Below, piece by piece: positions 34,696 to 43,745 of a stretch of DNA of 64,000 bases (positions are counted from its first letter, which is position 1; the number at the start of each line of letters is the position of its first letter). The notes under the pieces were generated by a model. The model made no database searches, was not told where the DNA came from, and was given only the letters and a program-made list of their open reading frames with translations. The stretch is from Lacipirellulaceae bacterium (GTDB lineage Bacteria; Planctomycetota; Planctomycetia; Pirellulales; Lacipirellulaceae). A program made the translations under genes and the position numbers. The DNA lies in assembly GCA_040218535.1 (NCBI GenBank), contig JAVJRG010000010.1, forward strand, positions 62,001 through 126,000. Reading direction: 5' to 3'.

Positions 34696-35721
34696 ATGCT
34701 TCGCTTCGACCGACACGACTCCCGCCAGCTATCGCCAGTTTCTCGGAAACTGCGGCTCAAGCTCTGGTTGCTTCTCGCGATGCTGGGGATGGTGGGGATG
34801 ATGATGCGTCACTTGCAGAAGCCAGAGACGATTGAGAATCTGGGTCGGCTGTTTTCATTGCAAGAGGCCGAGACAACCAACGAAGGCGAGCGTAATAGCT
34901 CGCAACCGAAAGCACTCAATTTCGAGACGGAGAATTCGCGTGACTCGACTGTGGTTTCGATTTCCCGTGGCGAAGAAGCAAGCGGTGGGCGTGGCTTAAG
35001 TGGGTTCGACAAATCACCTGACTCGCAACCAACTGAGGCTAAGGGTGTGGGCTTGCCCAGCAAGCTCGAGGGAGTTCAGGACAATGCGGTTTTTCTTAAC
35101 TCGGAAACAGCCGCTTGGCTGGCGACACTTGCTGAGGCGCAGCGAGTAAAAGCGACTGATATAGAGAACGCCAGCGTTGGAAAAGTCGCTTACGCGCAAC
35201 TTCTCCAGCAACCCGAAGTCTATCGAGGCCGTATTGTCACGATTCATGGTACGGCGCTGCGTGAAGAACGCCTGAAGCCGACCAAGAATGGCTTGGGAAT
35301 CAACACCTACCACCGCCTGGTTGTTGCCCCCGATGGCGGCGGAGAGTTTCCCTTCTTCGCCTACGTGCTTTCATTGCCTGAAAGGTTTCCGCAAGGAAAT
35401 GCGATTCGCCAGCGAGTGGTCGTCCACGGTTACTTTTTCAAGAATTACTCCTACGCGACGGACGCGGGCATGAGCGTAGCTCCCGTGATCGTCGCCAAAG
35501 CAGTCCAGTGGCAGCCAATCAGTGCGAGTACACCCGGTCGAGCGGCGGCCCGCGCCGGCTTACCTCCCTGGTGGGCAATCGCAGCGGTCGCTGCCTTCGC
35601 TTGCCTGATTGTCACTTTGCTGCACCTCAATACGCGTCGCAAGAAGTCAACACGCAAGCTACCACAGACTGCCAATTTGCCTGGATTGGAACGGCTTGCC
35701 GAGGAGGAATCGGGCGAATGA
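34696..35721 (+). CDS. Membrane-anchored protein with one OB-like module (341 aa)
   Basis: An N-terminal hydrophobic helix (about 24-38, LWLLLAMLGMVGMMM), a Ser/Glu-rich linker, a folded module at about 165-280, and a second helix near the C-terminus (about 294-313, WWAIAAVAAFACLIVTLLHL) followed by basic residues. The module reads YRGRIVTIHGTAL, FPFFAYVLSLPERFPQG and VVVHGYFFKNYSY, suggesting a small beta-barrel. The downstream gene carries related modules and overlaps by ATGA. Function unknown; probably a periplasmic domain held by two helices. Confidence 0.7.
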   Translation: MLRFDRHDSRQLSPVSRKLRLKLWLLLAMLGMVGMMMRHLQKPETIENLGRLFSLQEAETTNEGERNSSQPKALNFETENSRDSTVVSISRGEEASGGRGLSGFDKSPDSQPTEAKGVGLPSKLEGVQDNAVFLNSETAAWLATLAEAQRVKATDIENASVGKVAYAQLLQQPEVYRGRIVTIHGTALREERLKPTKNGLGINTYHRLVVAPDGGGEFPFFAYVLSLPERFPQGNAIRQRVVVHGYFFKNYSYATDAGMSVAPVIVAKAVQWQPISASTPGRAAARAGLPPWWAIAAVAAFACLIVTLLHLNTRRKKSTRKLPQTANLPGLERLAEEESGE

Positions 35722-37166
35722 GGTGCTTCTGCGAAAAGTTCTTCTTGTGCTTCACAGTAATACCGCTCTGCCTAGGTATCACACTCGGACTTATCGTCGA
35801 GGAATCCCACGCCCAAACCTCAGAAATGAAAAGTGGTTTCGCTCAGGTATTGATTGATGCAGAAGTTGATCTTGAAGCTTTTTCGTCACTGCGAAGCGGT
35901 TCAACAACGCTCACGACATCGCAACGTGAGAATTTAGATCAGATTCTCTATTGGATGGATCGATTCGACAAAAAAGAGCGCAATAAGTACCTGATCCCGG
36001 CTAGAGAGTTAGCCGGTCGAAACTCAGCAGACGTTGTCGGCGAGCTGGTTTCCTTGCGAGGTACGGCACGAAGTTTCGAGAAATCAAGCGGGGAGGGCAG
36101 TGAAGGCTCGCTCTATTCAATTCAGCTTGAACCCGAAGGCGTGCAAGAAAAGGTAACGATCCTAACCAGGCAAGTACCAAGATACTGGATAGAAGGCCCG
36201 CTTTCAGAAACCGTGTCTTGCGAAGGGGTTGTCTTAACCATCCCCAGTGACGGGAGTTCGACTGGTCACATCGTTCTCGCTGAACGGATTGCCTGGCATC
36301 CTGAAAAAGACGTGCCAGCCGGCTGGATCGAACTGGCTCGACTTGGCTACGACGTAGCCCTCCTGGACGAAGTACGGCATGGACAACCTTTCGTCGATGA
36401 ACGAGTTAGTCAGGAAGCGACCGCCTTTCGCGAGATTATCAAAGCGGTCAGCGATGCAAATCCCTCCCTGATCCTCAAATCCGCAAGCCGTGAAGTTACG
36501 GCAAGGAGAGCGACTTGGTCGGAAGAGTCGAACCGTTTAGATGCTGAGTGGAAACAGGCGTCAAGCCAGAACCGAAGTGATGCGAAAACCCTGAAGCGAA
36601 AACGCGACATCGCGCTGGCTGCGATTGATCGGGCCGAGAAAGGGTTTTCTTCGGTCGCTCCTTTATTTCTTCAGCCAGAAAAAGAAACAGGCCGGCTTGT
36701 TTTGTTGGAAGGGACCGCTCGCAGGGCTGTGCGAGTCGCGAACGAGGAGAATCCTTCAGTCGGTGATTACTTTGAACTGGAGTTCTTTCCGACGGACTCG
36801 CAGAATTTACCGATCGTCTGTTGCGTCCCGAAACTGCCGTCCGGGTTTCCTACCGGAGATCGAATTCGCGAGCCGATTCGAGTGGGCGGATTCTTTTTTA
36901 AGAAGTGGCGGTATCAGTCGCGCAAGCTGGGCAGCGAACCCAATCAAGCAGGCTCTCAACAAAAAGCCGCATTCGCGCCGCTGGTGATTGCCCCCACGGT
37001 AATCTGGATACAAGAACCAACGGTTGCCGGCAGCAGCGACTTTGGCTTTACCGCTGGCATGGTCGGTTTGATCGTTATCATAGCGCTCGGTATTCTCATT
37101 GTTCGAGCAATGAAGCACGATCGAATAGCCCGCCGTCGCCCTAGTCGTTACGATGAAGGCTCGTAA
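35718..37166 (+). CDS. Membrane-anchored paralogue with two OB-like modules (482 aa)
   Basis: Start ATG at 35718 overlaps the previous stop and has GAGGAGGAAT upstream; longer in-frame starts read through the previous gene and are rejected. A signal or anchor helix (about 9-26, CFTVIPLCLGITLGLIV) is followed by module 1 (GELVSLRGTARSF to HIVLAERIAWHP). Then comes a helical spacer, module 2 (VLLEGTARRAVRV, FPTGDRIREPIRVGGFFFKKW, APLVIAPTVIW) and a C-terminal helix (about 450-466). Module 2 closely resembles the module of the preceding gene. Function unknown; the two products probably work together. Confidence 0.7.
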   Translation: MRCFCEKFFLCFTVIPLCLGITLGLIVEESHAQTSEMKSGFAQVLIDAEVDLEAFSSLRSGSTTLTTSQRENLDQILYWMDRFDKKERNKYLIPARELAGRNSADVVGELVSLRGTARSFEKSSGEGSEGSLYSIQLEPEGVQEKVTILTRQVPRYWIEGPLSETVSCEGVVLTIPSDGSSTGHIVLAERIAWHPEKDVPAGWIELARLGYDVALLDEVRHGQPFVDERVSQEATAFREIIKAVSDANPSLILKSASREVTARRATWSEESNRLDAEWKQASSQNRSDAKTLKRKRDIALAAIDRAEKGFSSVAPLFLQPEKETGRLVLLEGTARRAVRVANEENPSVGDYFELEFFPTDSQNLPIVCCVPKLPSGFPTGDRIREPIRVGGFFFKKWRYQSRKLGSEPNQAGSQQKAAFAPLVIAPTVIWIQEPTVAGSSDFGFTAGMVGLIVIIALGILIVRAMKHDRIARRRPSRYDEGS

Positions 37167-37208
37167 CAACACGCTCATAGCAACACGCTCAGCTCTAGCT
37201 AACCACGA

Positions 37209-38408
37209 ATGTCACGAACAAACGGCTTGCGTAAGGAACTCCAAGAACCACGACGGAAGCGGGTCGTGAAGAATCCGTTCCCGTGGTACGCGCCGCGCTT
37301 CTGGCATGGGATGAGGGCGGGGACTTGGTTTTCCTATTTGGCGAAGAATCGCTTTTCCATTTCGCCTAGCCGGGTACCGATGTCGTTGGCGATCTCGGCG
37401 TTTAGTTTTGCGAATTCAGCAATGGCGGCGGCAGACTCGCTGTTGTTCTCGCGTCAGGTGAACGAAGTCAAGTTCGAGCAGCCGCCATTGTTCATCCTGG
37501 GGCATTGGCGCTCGGGGACGACTTTCCTGCATGAACTGTTGATCCGCGATCCGCGGCACAATTATCCGACGACCTATCAGTGCTTCGCGCCGCATCATTT
37601 TTTGCTCTCTGAGAAACTACTGACGCCGTGGACTGAGTTTTTGCTCCCTGGTCGGCGACCGATGGACAATATGGCAGCCGGTTGGCGACGGCCTCAAGAA
37701 GATGAGTTCGCGTTAGAGAACCTAGGTGTTCCCACGCCGTACGCTTCGATGATGTTCCCCAATCACGGAGAAGTTTTTCGCGATTATCTGACGCTTGAGA
37801 ACGTCTCTGAGACGAAACGAACAGCCTGGAAACAAGAACTAAAGCGTTTCTTCCAGCGAATCGCCTTGCGTGATCCGAGGCGTTTGGTCGTCAAGTCACC
37901 GGCTCACACGGCTCGCGTGGCAACTCTGCTAGAACTATTCCCGGACGCAAAGTTTGTTCACATTACCCGCGACCCGGCGGAACTTTTCGTTTCGACGGTG
38001 CAGCTCTGGCGGTCGCTGAACGCTGTGCAAGGGATCCATCTCCCCAAAGACGAATCTTGGGTGGAGGAGTATGTGCTCGATTCGTTCGAGCGGATGTACG
38101 CAGCGTTTGCAAAGGATCGAGAACAGCTTTCGGAACGACAGTTGGTTGAAGTCCGTTACGAAGAACTGGCGAGCAATCCAAAAACTGAGCTGCAACGCAT
38201 CTACGATCAGCTAGAACTTGGCGGTTTCGCCGCTGCCGAGGAACCTGTGGATGCCTACTTGGAGCAGATCAAAAACTACCGCCCAAATCGGCACGAGATT
38301 GATGACTCGCTGAGAACGCGTTTGCGAGAGCGTTGGGGTTGGTACTACGAGGAGTACGGCTACGGCGAGCAGGGGCAAGTGGCCGGCGAGTTACGCCTCG
38401 CCCGGTGA
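37209..38408 (+). CDS. Sulfotransferase family protein (399 aa)
   Basis: PAPS-dependent sulfotransferase fold. The 5'-phosphosulfate loop is ILGHWRSGTTFLHE (about 96-109). The 3'-phosphate motif is FVHITRDPAELFVST (about 250-264), and VKSPAHTARV precedes it. The family moves sulfate from PAPS to hydroxyl groups of sugars, lipids or peptides in the cytoplasm or at the membrane. No signal peptide, though residues 55-75 are mildly hydrophobic. ATG at 37209 lies in CACGAATGTCACGAA, similar to a dispersed repeat in this window, so the start may be further in. Convergent with flhB. Confidence 0.88.
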   Translation: MSRTNGLRKELQEPRRKRVVKNPFPWYAPRFWHGMRAGTWFSYLAKNRFSISPSRVPMSLAISAFSFANSAMAAADSLLFSRQVNEVKFEQPPLFILGHWRSGTTFLHELLIRDPRHNYPTTYQCFAPHHFLLSEKLLTPWTEFLLPGRRPMDNMAAGWRRPQEDEFALENLGVPTPYASMMFPNHGEVFRDYLTLENVSETKRTAWKQELKRFFQRIALRDPRRLVVKSPAHTARVATLLELFPDAKFVHITRDPAELFVSTVQLWRSLNAVQGIHLPKDESWVEEYVLDSFERMYAAFAKDREQLSERQLVEVRYEELASNPKTELQRIYDQLELGGFAAAEEPVDAYLEQIKNYRPNRHEIDDSLRTRLRERWGWYYEEYGYGEQGQVAGELRLAR

Positions 38409-38430
38409 ATCCACAGAACACAATCAATCA

Positions 38431-39522
38431 TCAGGCCGCCTTCGCGTGCGGTAGGTCGGGCATCTTCTTGCCCTTCAGTTGGTAAACGTACGCAAGCACT
38501 TCCGCGACTGCGGCGTAGGAGGCGTCCGGCACGGGGTGTCCTACTTCTACCTCTTTATAAAGCTGGCGCGCGAGCGGCTTTCGCTCGACTACGGGCACAT
38601 CGTTCTCGAGAGCGAGCTTACGAATCCGTTGGGCGAGAACTCCAGCACCTTTGGCAACGACGACTGGAGCCGCCATTTCCAGCGGATCGTATTGGATAGC
38701 GATTGCCAGTTCGGTGGGGTTGGTCACCACGACATCCGCGGTTGGCACCTTGTCGCCAACACGGTTCATGGCCATCTGACGCTGCACCGCACGACGGCGT
38801 GCGATGATCTGCGGATCGCCCTGCAGGTTTTTCATTTCCTCGCGGACTTCCTGGTGGGTCATCTTCAAGTCTTGCTCATGCTTCCAGCGTTGGAACGCGT
38901 AGTCGAGAAGCGCCAGCAACAATAACGCAACGCCAACCCATAGGGCCGTCTTCAGCACGACGCTGCAGAGAAACACAGCTAGTGAGGTAATTGCCATCTC
39001 GCTAGCCACGTTGATTTGCTCGCGCGACTGATAGAGGACGACAGCCGCGGTGACTGCGACGATCAGCACCTTGAACATCCCGAACCCGAGACGTGCAGCA
39101 CCTTGAAGCGAAAGAATACGTTTCAGTCCAGCCAGCGGACTAATGCGCGACCAATCCGGTGCGACGCGACTTGGCACAAACAGGAAGCCGACTTGAAACA
39201 GGCTTGCTGCAACCGCAGCAACGAACAGCAGACCCAGAACTGGGAGCAAGGCCTTGCCGACATGCATGCCGAGGAGTTTCGCCGTGGCGCCGAGGTGAGC
39301 TGGCTCGACGGACATAGGCCCGACCGATTCCAGTTGGCTCCGCATCATCCCAGTGGTTGCTTCGGCAACGCCGCGTCCGTAGTACATCAGCAGCAGTGAA
39401 CCAACGACAAGAATCAGGGCCGATCCCAGATCCTGACTGAACGCAACCTGCCCCTGCTCGCGAGCCTGCTGCCTGCGATGCGGGGTGGCATCCTGCGTCT
39501 TGTCGCCTGCTTGGTCAGCCAT
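38431..39522 (-). CDS. flhB: Flagellar export apparatus protein FlhB (363 aa)
   Basis: Inner-membrane gate component that switches export from rod/hook to filament substrates. The N-terminus DKTQDATPHRRQQAREQGQ is typical, with four transmembrane helices to about residue 210, then the cytoplasmic domain. The autocleavage site normally reads NPTH; here it is NPTE (Asn268-Glu271). Asn and Pro, needed for cleavage, are kept. Last gene of the fliP-fliQ-fliR-flhB run. ATG at 39522. Confidence 0.95.
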   Translation of the reverse strand: MADQAGDKTQDATPHRRQQAREQGQVAFSQDLGSALILVVGSLLLMYYGRGVAEATTGMMRSQLESVGPMSVEPAHLGATAKLLGMHVGKALLPVLGLLFVAAVAASLFQVGFLFVPSRVAPDWSRISPLAGLKRILSLQGAARLGFGMFKVLIVAVTAAVVLYQSREQINVASEMAITSLAVFLCSVVLKTALWVGVALLLLALLDYAFQRWKHEQDLKMTHQEVREEMKNLQGDPQIIARRRAVQRQMAMNRVGDKVPTADVVVTNPTELAIAIQYDPLEMAAPVVVAKGAGVLAQRIRKLALENDVPVVERKPLARQLYKEVEVGHPVPDASYAAVAEVLAYVYQLKGKKMPDLPHAKAA

Positions 39523-39540
39523 GGATGATGGTGAACTCGG

Positions 39541-40335
39541 TTACGCCTTGGGGAGAGCCTGCTTGATAGCATCACGCAGGACGTCAATTGCTGCGCCTGC
39601 TTGCTGGGGAAACGCCCAGGCGATTGCGCCTAGCGAGATAAACAGGCAGCCCAGGGTGAGCATTGCGTTGATGCCAAAGCCAATTACTAGGATGTTGATC
39701 TGCGGCATCGTTCTGCCGATCAGCCCCAGGACGAGTGTTGATAGAAATAAGGCAATCATCGCAGGAGCTGCTGCGCGTACACCAAGCAAAAAACTCTGCC
39801 CTAAAATGGATGTCAGGGCTTCGACGTATGACGGGCCGAGCGTCGCCTCACCGGGCGGAAGCCAAACATACGTATCGAGCAAGGCTCCCATGATTAAGCG
39901 GTGGCCATCCAACAAGACGAACATCGTGAGCGTCAGAAAGTAGAAGAGCTGCGAATAGACTGAGAGATTCGTGTCGAGCGTCGGATCGAAGGACTCCGCG
40001 ACTGCCGTGCCACCCATTTGGCTGACAATCTGCCCACTGACTTGCACACCACTCAGCAGAATCATCACGCCGAGGCCTAGCAGCATCCCCACCAGAGCTT
40101 CGCTCATAACTGCTTTACCAAACTGCAGCAAGTTCGTCACGTCCGCGGTTGGTGCCGAGCCAAACATCGGCGTCACTAGCAAGGTGAGTGCGATCGCCAG
40201 GAACGCACGAAACTGAATCGGTGCGGCCTTCGTCCCAAGAATCGGAGCCGTCATGACGAGCGCTCCCACACGCGCAAGCACAAGCGTGAACGCGGCGAAG
40301 TGGTTCAGCAGGAAGGACTCGATCAAAGACGCCAT
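39541..40335 (-). CDS. fliR: Flagellar export apparatus protein FliR (264 aa)
   Basis: A hydrophobic protein with about six helices and the FliR pattern: RVGALVMTAPILGTKAAP near the start, ILLSGVQVSGQIVSQMGG in the middle, and GRTMPQINILVIGFGINAM towards the end. Forms the FliPQR export gate at the centre of the MS ring. Starts ATG 40335, 67 bp after the fliQ stop; flhB begins 18 bp after its stop. Confidence 0.96.
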   Translation of the reverse strand: MASLIESFLLNHFAAFTLVLARVGALVMTAPILGTKAAPIQFRAFLAIALTLLVTPMFGSAPTADVTNLLQFGKAVMSEALVGMLLGLGVMILLSGVQVSGQIVSQMGGTAVAESFDPTLDTNLSVYSQLFYFLTLTMFVLLDGHRLIMGALLDTYVWLPPGEATLGPSYVEALTSILGQSFLLGVRAAAPAMIALFLSTLVLGLIGRTMPQINILVIGFGINAMLTLGCLFISLGAIAWAFPQQAGAAIDVLRDAIKQALPKA

Positions 40336-40402
40336 GAGCGGGAAATTCAGGCGAGCCGACAGGCGTCAGCCGTCGGGTGCGGGGCCAATAAAAAACGAAA
40401 GG

Positions 40403-40669
40403 CTAAAGTGTTTGAGGGATGTTGGTGATCAGCGTTTCGGCATAGTCGAGTAGCTGCGTCAGAATCCAAGGCAGTGCAACCGCCAAAGCCACGATCATTG
40501 CCAAGAGTTTAGGAACGAACGCGACGGTTTGTTCCTGAATTTGCGTGAGGGCTTGTAGCAGACCAATTCCCAAACCGACCAACATTCCGGCAAGCAGTAC
40601 TGGTGCGGCCACGAGCGTTGCTACGCGAAGTGCCTCGCGTCCCAGGTCAACGGCGTCTTGCGGGTCCAT
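40403..40669 (-). CDS. fliQ: Flagellar export apparatus protein FliQ (88 aa)
   Basis: Two transmembrane helices with the FliQ layout (VDLGREALRVATLVAAPVLL, then TQIQEQTVAFVPKLLAM). ATG at 40669 gives the usual 88-90 residues and has GAGG about 10 nt upstream; the longer frame to 40705 adds 12 unlikely residues. Part of the FliPQR gate. Confidence 0.95.
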   Translation of the reverse strand: MDPQDAVDLGREALRVATLVAAPVLLAGMLVGLGIGLLQALTQIQEQTVAFVPKLLAMIVALAVALPWILTQLLDYAETLITNIPQTL

Positions 40670-40736
40670 TTTCGACAACCTCTTTGAAATACTATCGCCG
40701 AGCAAGCTCGGCGGCTAAATGTTCTGGGTTACCGCG

Positions 40737-41573
40737 TTACAACAGGACTTGAAAACTTTCCAGGAGCATCTCCACCACCAGCCGCCAGCCGTCGACGAGG
40801 ACGAAGAGCAGCAGTTTGAAGGGTAAAGAGATCAGCACTGGCGGCAACATCAGCATGCCCATGCTGATCGTGACGCTGGCGACGACAATGTCGAGAATCA
40901 CGAAGGGTAAATAGACTTGAAAGCCAATGAGGAAGGCTGTCTTCAGCTCACTAAGCATGAAAGCTGGCAGCAAAGCTTGGAGCGGGACATCGCGTTCCTC
41001 TTCCTTCGCGTCGAAGTAGACGTAGTTGTCGTAAAGTTCACCGGTCTCTGGATCGATCTCGCTCTGCATATACTTGAGAAACAGATGAACATCGGCGTCG
41101 TTGTTCGTCTTGCGAATTTGGCCGGCCATGAATCTTCGCACGGGGAGTGTGCCGCGCTGCCAGGCTTCCTCAAGACTGATCTGCTTGTCGGAGTAAGGCT
41201 TGATGGCATCGTCATAGACGTCGCTCCAAACGGGCGTCATGAGTAGGACGGTCATGAAGAGGGCGATGGAAGTGATCACCTGACTTGGCGGCAACTGCTG
41301 GGTGCCGATTGCTTGTCGCAGGAGTCCCATCACCACCAGGATCCGCACAAAACTGGTTGTCATGAGCAGAACCGCCGGGGCGAGGCTCATCACGGTCAGC
41401 AGGATCATCACCTTGAGGGTCGAGCTGATTCCTTCCGGGCTCGTCCATTGTTCCGGTCCGCCCACGCCTTCTGGTAGCAGCGAGATGCCACTCTGCGCGA
41501 ACACCAGCTGCGCATTCGCCATGAAGACGAGGGCTAGAACCAGAGCAGGCGTTGTTCGAGTGAGGAATCTCAT
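40737..41573 (-). CDS. fliP: Flagellar export apparatus protein FliP (278 aa)
   Basis: A signal peptide (residues 1-26), then the FliP signature blocks [34 protein letters not shown] and the late [19 protein letters not shown], with [20 protein letters not shown]. Central gate pore of the flagellar type III export system. Length is slightly above the enteric protein, from a longer N-terminus. It lies 15 bp behind fliO. Confidence 0.97.
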   Translation of the reverse strand: MRFLTRTTPALVLALVFMANAQLVFAQSGISLLPEGVGGPEQWTSPEGISSTLKVMILLTVMSLAPAVLLMTTSFVRILVVMGLLRQAIGTQQLPPSQVITSIALFMTVLLMTPVWSDVYDDAIKPYSDKQISLEEAWQRGTLPVRRFMAGQIRKTNNDADVHLFLKYMQSEIDPETGELYDNYVYFDAKEEERDVPLQALLPAFMLSELKTAFLIGFQVYLPFVILDIVVASVTISMGMLMLPPVLISLPFKLLLFVLVDGWRLVVEMLLESFQVLL

Positions 41574-41588
41574 GACAGCGGCGGCTTT

Positions 41589-42362
41589 TCAGGCGGCCTC
41601 GGCACCCAGGAACCCTGTCGCAGGTTCTTGGGCTAACTTACGGAGGATCTTTTGGAATTCGGCAGTCGAGCTGGTTTGCTTGTCACCCATGCAAAGCCCA
41701 GCAAGTCGATCGACTTCTGCTGCGTCGGTGATTTCTGTCAGCGGTTGAAGGCCATCGGCGGTGACCGCCACTAGCACCAACTTGTTGCCGACCTGAATGA
41801 GCTGGGCCGTCGTGCGGCCCACTAACGGCGCGCGACCGAGGACTTGGAAAGCTGCCTGCGGTAGTGCCGCGTTAGGATTATGTTTCCCGCCACGCCAGAG
41901 CCATGCACAGACTAGGAATAGTCCGACGACAATCGCCAGACCTGCGCCTGCCGTGGAGAAAAGCTGGCTGACTGGCAGCCCGAGGGGAGATTTGGTTTTG
42001 GCTGCTGCACCATTGATTGTGCCATCGGTCGCAGACGATGGAGCCAGCTTCCTTGGGTCGGCGGCTGCCGCCACTCTTGGCTCCTTGCTCGGTAGATTTC
42101 CGCGCACGACTTCCGCAGGAGGAAAATTGCTCTGCCGAGTATCAAACCGATTCGCAGCAAATCGCTCAGGTGGTGAGGAGTCCGTTTCAGGGCGGAAACG
42201 AGGTGCTTCCGTAGCAGGTGCTTGGTCTCTTTGGTAGGAAATCAGCGTCTGAGAAGCCAATGCCGAGCTGCTAACAATTACCACTGTCACCAGCAGCGTC
42301 AGTAGCGCACTGGTCAGCGTCAGTCGTCGATAGGAGATCGTGCTTGGCACCTTGGACGGCAT
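41589..42362 (-). CDS. fliO: FliO-like flagellar biosynthesis protein (257 aa)
   Basis: An N-terminal hydrophobic helix, a Pro/Ser-rich linker, a second helix (about 134-152, AGLAIVVGLFLVCAWLW) and a FliO-type cytoplasmic domain (LGRAPLVGRTTAQLIQVGNKLVLVAV cut here into APLVGRTTAQLIQVGNK and LVLVAVTADGLQPLTEI). FliO helps assemble the FliP ring. Identity relies on the small domain plus position between fliN and fliP. The long N-terminal region before the second helix is unusual. Confidence 0.85.
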   Translation of the reverse strand: MPSKVPSTISYRRLTLTSALLTLLVTVVIVSSSALASQTLISYQRDQAPATEAPRFRPETDSSPPERFAANRFDTRQSNFPPAEVVRGNLPSKEPRVAAAADPRKLAPSSATDGTINGAAAKTKSPLGLPVSQLFSTAGAGLAIVVGLFLVCAWLWRGGKHNPNAALPQAAFQVLGRAPLVGRTTAQLIQVGNKLVLVAVTADGLQPLTEITDAAEVDRLAGLCMGDKQTSSTAEFQKILRKLAQEPATGFLGAEAA

Positions 42363-42486
42363 CCCGTTTCAATACAGGCCGGGGACCGAGCCGATAGCTC
42401 GGATTCGAACGGCTTATACGAACGAGAGCATAGAAATGCCAGATCAATCAGGCTTCACGCGACGGCTGCTAGCACGGGAAACAGCC

Positions 42487-42957
42487 TCAATCCTCAGCGT
42501 CGCCTTCGATGAGTTCGGCGACGCGTACGCAGAAGTTGTCGTTTAGAACCAGCACTTCGCCGCGGGCGATGAGGCGGCCGTTGACGTAGATGTCTGCCGG
42601 ATCGCCAGCGAGCTTGTCGAGCGGGACAACGGCTCCCTGCTTCAGTTTCAGGACTTCGCGCATCTGCATGTGGGTTCTGCCGAGCTCGATCGTCAGATCC
42701 AGTTGGACATCGCGCATCAATTCGAGAGAGGCCGATTCAGAATTGGCTTTCGCGCCAGCAAAATCCTGTAACTGAAAATCGCGGACTCCCGGCATCAGGA
42801 CGTCCCCTTCGGGCTGATCGATCGATTCGAGCGCTTTTTCAGCCTTGTTGAGGAGGAGTTCCATATCCTCGGCTGAAACGGCCGGATCCACGTTGCTAGC
42901 AGAAGTGCTGGCTGCCGCTTTAGCGGTTGCATCAGCTTGTGCGGTTTCTTCAGACAT
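42487..42957 (-). CDS. fliN: Flagellar motor switch protein FliN (156 aa)
   Basis: The C-terminal 80 residues are a SpoA domain: VQLDLTIELGRTHMQMREVL, then GAVVPLDKLAGDPADIYVNG and RLIARGEVLVLNDNFCVRV. An N-terminal Ala/Glu-rich stretch of about 75 residues precedes it. FliN forms the lower C ring and docks FliH. It is expected to pair with FliM, for which no gene is seen next to it. ATG at 42957. Confidence 0.95.
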   Translation of the reverse strand: MSEETAQADATAKAAASTSASNVDPAVSAEDMELLLNKAEKALESIDQPEGDVLMPGVRDFQLQDFAGAKANSESASLELMRDVQLDLTIELGRTHMQMREVLKLKQGAVVPLDKLAGDPADIYVNGRLIARGEVLVLNDNFCVRVAELIEGDAED

Positions 42958-42997
42958 GGCAATCCTTTACCAAGGTGAATCAGCTTTCCAAAATATC

Positions 42998-43056
42998 AGC
43001 CGGTACGCGTTAGCGTCCGGTTCTCTAGGACAACCGGGTGCTAACGCCCTGCGGCT
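42998..43056. repeat. Palindromic repeat, GCGTTAGC family, copy 2
   Basis: Left arm at 42998-43022 (AGCCGGTACGCGTTAGCGTC...) and right arm at 43032-43056 pair over about 20 of 25 positions. It fills the 116-bp gap between fliL and fliN, inside the flagellar transcription unit. Confidence 0.8.
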
Positions 43057-43073
43057 AATATCCCTCAGGCTCG

Positions 43074-43646
43074 CTATCTCTCGACGAATGAGAAATCAAC
43101 GATCAGTGCGTCGTGCAACAACGGCTTACCGAGCGCGCGATTGGTTTTCTCCAAAATCTTCCGTTTGATCAAGTCCAATGAGGGATCAGCAAAGTCGGTG
43201 ACTTCCATTCCACGGACCGTGATGGTGACTTGTTCAGCAATACGCTGTTGATTTGTCGTGTAGAGTTCGTCGAACTCGGAAGCCTCGTCTGCTAGCACCG
43301 TGCCCCAGAGATCGAAGTTCACATTCAGGCTGCTACCCGTTTCCGCACTCGTGTGGCGAATATGATGGGCACCCAGATGGACTTCAACCATGTCGCCCAG
43401 CGGCGAAGTTTCATCATCCACCTCCGTCTCTCCCTCGTCGTCCTCAACCGCTTCGAGATCTTCCTGCTTTGCCTCGGCAAGCTCTTCAGCAATCGCCTGA
43501 GTCGCCTCGGCATCGGGAATGAGTATCGAAGCTGCCGCGATCTCAAGCAAGACCACGACTGATACAAACGCCAGCGCTTTCACGAGCGTGATCATACCGC
43601 TCTTGGGCTTGGGTGCGTCTTCTACTTGTTCAGATTCGTCAGCCAT
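43074..43646 (-). CDS. fliL: Flagellar basal body-associated protein FliL (190 aa)
   Basis: A short cytoplasmic N-terminus, one transmembrane helix (about 18-42, MITLVKALAFVSVVVLLEIA), a very acidic linker (DLEAVEDDEGETEVDDE) and a periplasmic FliL domain ending in LGKPLLHDALIVDFSFVER. FliL supports stator function near the motor. Lies downstream of motB; the next gene, fliN, is separated by a palindromic repeat. Confidence 0.88.
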   Translation of the reverse strand: MADESEQVEDAPKPKSGMITLVKALAFVSVVVLLEIAAASILIPDAEATQAIAEELAEAKQEDLEAVEDDEGETEVDDETSPLGDMVEVHLGAHHIRHTSAETGSSLNVNFDLWGTVLADEASEFDELYTTNQQRIAEQVTITVRGMEVTDFADPSLDLIKRKILEKTNRALGKPLLHDALIVDFSFVER

Positions 43647-43745
43647 GGTTCTACGGGGATCTAAGGATCTAAGGTTTCGGCATTATCCAGTCGTGATATT
43701 CTGGGGCGTTAAAGTCTGGGCAGGGGTTACCATCACAAGCTTAGG

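Noticed and set aside
35508-35717. Longer N-terminus for the second paralogue
   Set aside because: It would overlap 200 nt of the previous gene in another frame; ATG at 35718 has a strong GAGGAGG site and gives a proper signal segment.
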